A DNA stretch of 64,000 nt from contig NZ_UUON01000051.1 of NCBI RefSeq assembly GCF_900590885.1, forward strand, positions 186,001 to 250,000, read 5' to 3'. The stretch comes from Pseudomonas viridiflava (GTDB lineage: Bacteria; Pseudomonadota; Gammaproteobacteria; Pseudomonadales; Pseudomonadaceae). Numbering within the stretch: position 1 is the stretch's first letter; each line of letters opens with the position of its first letter. A program made the translations under genes and the position numbers. Of the stretch, positions 61,640 to 64,000 are shown in pieces. The notes beneath the pieces were generated by a model. The model was given only the letters and a program-made list of their open reading frames with translations. It ran no database searches and had not been told where the DNA came from.

Positions 61640-64000
61640 TCAGCTCAAGCCCAGCGCCTGCCAGATTCGCATCACCTGCCGCCGTTCGTCGGCGAACTGG
61701 TCCCCGGCAACCGTACCGGCCTCGTTTTGCAGGGCCTGGCGGTGCGCGGCGGAACGGTAGGCCTTATACACCTCGCGCAGCAGATGGGCATCGGCGGCGG
61801 GCATCAACCCCACCTGCTCCAGGCCTTCCAGAATGCGGATATTGTCGGTATAGCGCAGCAACGATGGATGTTGCGCAGACCACGCCAAAGCCGCGTATTG
61901 CACCATAAATTCAATATCGACGATACCTCCGGCGTCCTGCTTGAGGTCGAACGCCGCCGTGGCCTCGAAGGCATTGGCGCCGGTTCCGGCCGCGGTGCTC
62001 TTGGTGCCGAGGTTGTCACGCATCTTCGCGCGCATCTCGCTGACCTCCTGGCGCAGCGTGGCCAAGTCGCGCTCACGCCCCAACACTTTAGCCCGTACCT
62101 GCTCGAACGCCTGGCCCACATCCTGGCTGCCGACCAGCACCCGCGCGCGGATCAGGGCCTGATGCTCCCAGGTCCAGGCTTCATTTTGTTGATAGCGCTC
62201 GAACGCCCCCAGCGAACTCACCAGCAAACCGGACGCGCCGGAAGGTCGCAGGCGCATGTCCACTTCATACAACTGGCCAGAGTTGGTCTGGGTGGTCAGC
62301 AGGTGAATGATCCGCTGGCCCAGGCGGGTAAAGAACTGCGCGCCATCAATCGGCTTGGCACCGTCGGTTTCGGCTTGCGGGTCGCCGTCGTGGACAAATA
62401 CCAGGTCCAGGTCGGAACCATGCCCCAGTTCGATCCCGCCGACTTTGCCATAGCCGACAATGATGAACCCCGGGTCGCACAGGGTGCCGTCCAGCCGCTG
62501 CGGCGAGCCGTGGCGCGCCACGGTCTGGCGCCAGGCCAGGGCCAGCACTTGTTCGAGGATGGCTTCGGCGAGCCAGGTGAGGTAGTCGCTGACTTTCATC
62601 AACGGCAGGCTGCCGGCGATTTCCGAGGCGGCCACGCGCAGGCGGTGGGCCAGTTTGAAGTGACGCAGGGCTTCCATCTGCTGCTCAAGGTCGTCCTCGG
62701 GGATGCGCGTGAGGCGCTCGCGCAGCTCGGCGGCGAGTTCCGGCGCCAAGGGCGGCTTGAACAGGCGGCCTTCGTTGAGCAATTCATCCAGCAGCAGCGG
62801 GAAGCGCGTGATCTGCTCGGCGATCCACGGGCTGGCGGCGCACAGGGTCAACAGGCGGCGCAGGGCATCGGGGTTTTCGGTGAGCAACACCAGATAAGCG
62901 GAACGCCGCGCGACGGCTTCCACCAACGGCAGCACGCGCTCCAGCACCAGGTCCGGGTTGGCGTGTTCAACGGCCTGGGCCAGCAGGCGCGGAATAAACG
63001 CATCCAGCCGCTCGCGGCCCAAGCGCTGCATAGCGCGCAATTGCGGGCTGCCGCGCAGGCCGGCGAGGGCCTTGAGGGCCTTATTTGCATCGGTGAAACC
63101 GCCCTCGGCAAGCTGGCGGCAGGCAGCGTCTTCGTCCTGGGATTCTTCCCACAGCGGCAACCACTCCCCGCCCACGACCAGCTCGCCTTCTTCGCCGTCT
63201 TCTTCATCAGGATCGGCAATCACTTGGCGGAAGTGCCAATCCACCCGGCCACGCCAGTGCATCAGGCGCTCATGGAACGTGGCCCAGTCGGCAAAACCCA
63301 ACATAAAGGCAATGCGCGCCTGGTCTTCCGGGGTGTGGGGGAGCATTTGCGTCTGGCGATCGGCAATCGCCTGGATCGCGTGTTCGGTGTAGCGCAAAAA
63401 TTCATAGCCATTGCGCAACTCGGCGATCACCGCCGGCGGCAGGTAGCCCTGGCCTTCGAGGGTGCCGAGCACCTTGAGCAGCGGGCGCTGTTGCAGGCTG
63501 AGGTCGCGGCCGCCGTGGATCAGCTGGAACGCCTGGGCGATAAATTCCACTTCGCGGATGCCGCCCGAGCCCAGCTTGATATTGTCGGCCATGCCCTTGC
63601 GCCGCACTTCCTGCTGGATCAGCTGCTTCATGGTGCGCAGCGCTTCGATGGCGGAAAAGTCCAGGTAACGGCGGTACACGAAGGGTCGCAACATATCCAG
63701 CAACTGCGCGCCAGCCAACTGGTCGCCGGCCACCACGCGGGCCTTGATCATCGCGTAGCGCTCCCAGTCGCGGCCCTGGTCCTGGTAGTACTGCTCCAGC
63801 GCATTGAAACTGAGCACCAGCGCGCCGGCCGACCCGTAGGGACGCAGGCGCATGTCGACACGGAACACGAAGCCGTCGACGGTCATCGGGTCGAGGGCCT
63901 TGATCAGTTTTTGACCAAGGCGAATGAAGAATTCCTGGTTATCCAGCGAGCGCTTCACGCCGACGGTCTCGCCGCCTTCGGGGTAGGCAAAGATCAGGTC
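61640..64000 (-). CDS. glnE: Glutamine synthetase adenylyltransferase GlnE (N-terminus beyond window)
   Basis: Bifunctional enzyme that adenylylates and de-adenylylates glutamine synthetase in response to PII. The window holds the C-terminal 786 residues of a protein usually about 980 long; the frame is open to the last base. Visible parts are the end of the N-terminal (de-adenylylating) nucleotidyltransferase domain (FVFRVDMRLRPYGSAGALV), the central helical linker, the C-terminal (adenylylating) domain with GYGKVGGIELGHGSDLDLVF carrying the GxGKxG...DxD motif, YEVDMRLRPSGASGLLV, and the terminal helical domain (DAGGIVDIEFMVQYAAL). It ends QALGLS. Confidence 0.97.
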   Translation of the reverse strand, partial: DLIFAYPEGGETVGVKRSLDNQEFFIRLGQKLIKALDPMTVDGFVFRVDMRLRPYGSAGALVLSFNALEQYYQDQGRDWERYAMIKARVVAGDQLAGAQLLDMLRPFVYRRYLDFSAIEALRTMKQLIQQEVRRKGMADNIKLGSGGIREVEFIAQAFQLIHGGRDLSLQQRPLLKVLGTLEGQGYLPPAVIAELRNGYEFLRYTEHAIQAIADRQTQMLPHTPEDQARIAFMLGFADWATFHERLMHWRGRVDWHFRQVIADPDEEDGEEGELVVGGEWLPLWEESQDEDAACRQLAEGGFTDANKALKALAGLRGSPQLRAMQRLGRERLDAFIPRLLAQAVEHANPDLVLERVLPLVEAVARRSAYLVLLTENPDALRRLLTLCAASPWIAEQITRFPLLLDELLNEGRLFKPPLAPELAAELRERLTRIPEDDLEQQMEALRHFKLAHRLRVAASEIAGSLPLMKVSDYLTWLAEAILEQVLALAWRQTVARHGSPQRLDGTLCDPGFIIVGYGKVGGIELGHGSDLDLVFVHDGDPQAETDGAKPIDGAQFFTRLGQRIIHLLTTQTNSGQLYEVDMRLRPSGASGLLVSSLGAFERYQQNEAWTWEHQALIRARVLVGSQDVGQAFEQVRAKVLGRERDLATLRQEVSEMRAKMRDNLGTKSTAAGTGANAFEATAAFDLKQDAGGIVDIEFMVQYAALAWSAQHPSLLRYTDNIRILEGLEQVGLMPAADAHLLREVYKAYRSAAHRQALQNEAGTVAGDQFADERRQVMRIWQALGLS

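Overview
The window is a chromosomal segment of a fluorescent-type Pseudomonas (P. fluorescens group most likely). The evidence is high G+C coding sequence throughout, REP hairpins built on a TGTGGGAGGGGG core, and a gene order that, from memory, follows the P. aeruginosa PAO1 block from motB (PA4953) to glnE (PA5014). I see no tRNA, rRNA, CRISPR array, insertion sequence or phage gene. Almost everything is tightly packed core genome; the main accessory stretch is about 44.9-54.6 kb.

0-8 kb: the flagellar stator genes motA and motB (motB cut by the window edge) behind a well-matched FliA promoter, an HDOD protein, rhodanese rhdA, psd, serB, and a two-TM HAMP protein of the AhpA/YtjB (Smp) type divergent from serB. 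8-17 kb: a minus-strand run nudF - DUF1249 - cpdA - yqiA - parE - phytase-like esterase - parC - PqiC-like lipoprotein, resembling the enterobacterial nudF-yqiB-cpdA-yqiA-parE cluster. 17-23 kb: a DUF3298-type lipoprotein, the thiamin pair thiC/cytX under a TPP riboswitch, and a TolC-family outer-membrane protein. 23-29 kb: waaA, a LysR regulator, an SMR efflux pump, an FAD oxidoreductase coupled to an aldo/keto reductase, and a protein with a Nudix-like box.

29-64 kb is an envelope-glycan region. It holds a sugar-nucleotide epimerase, hldE, a free-standing cysC joined to a sulfotransferase, waaL-msbA, three small glycosyltransferases, then carbamoyltransferase - wapH-like GT - Mig-14 - PIG-L deacetylase (DnpA-like). 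After a 9.7-kb interruption come the inner-core genes waaF-waaC-waaG-waaP and three more kinase-like genes, ending beside glnE (cut by the window edge). Together these make ADP-heptose, build and phosphorylate the core, carbamoylate it, flip lipid A-core and ligate O-antigen.

The interruption (44.9-54.6 kb) carries a YceK-type lipoprotein, a TonB receptor resembling PqqU/YncD, an unrecognised lipoprotein, a four-gene CUT2-type ABC importer, an unannotated small RNA candidate (near-consensus promoter, two hairpins, terminator), and a DUF3800 gene whose only nearby ATG start is separated from the reading frame by an in-frame amber codon. The best leads are the sRNA/DUF3800 junction, the cysC-sulfotransferase pair, and the loss of the catalytic aspartate in two of the LPS kinase-like proteins. 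REP/REPIN elements sit in six intergenic gaps in the first 29 kb and I found none after that.
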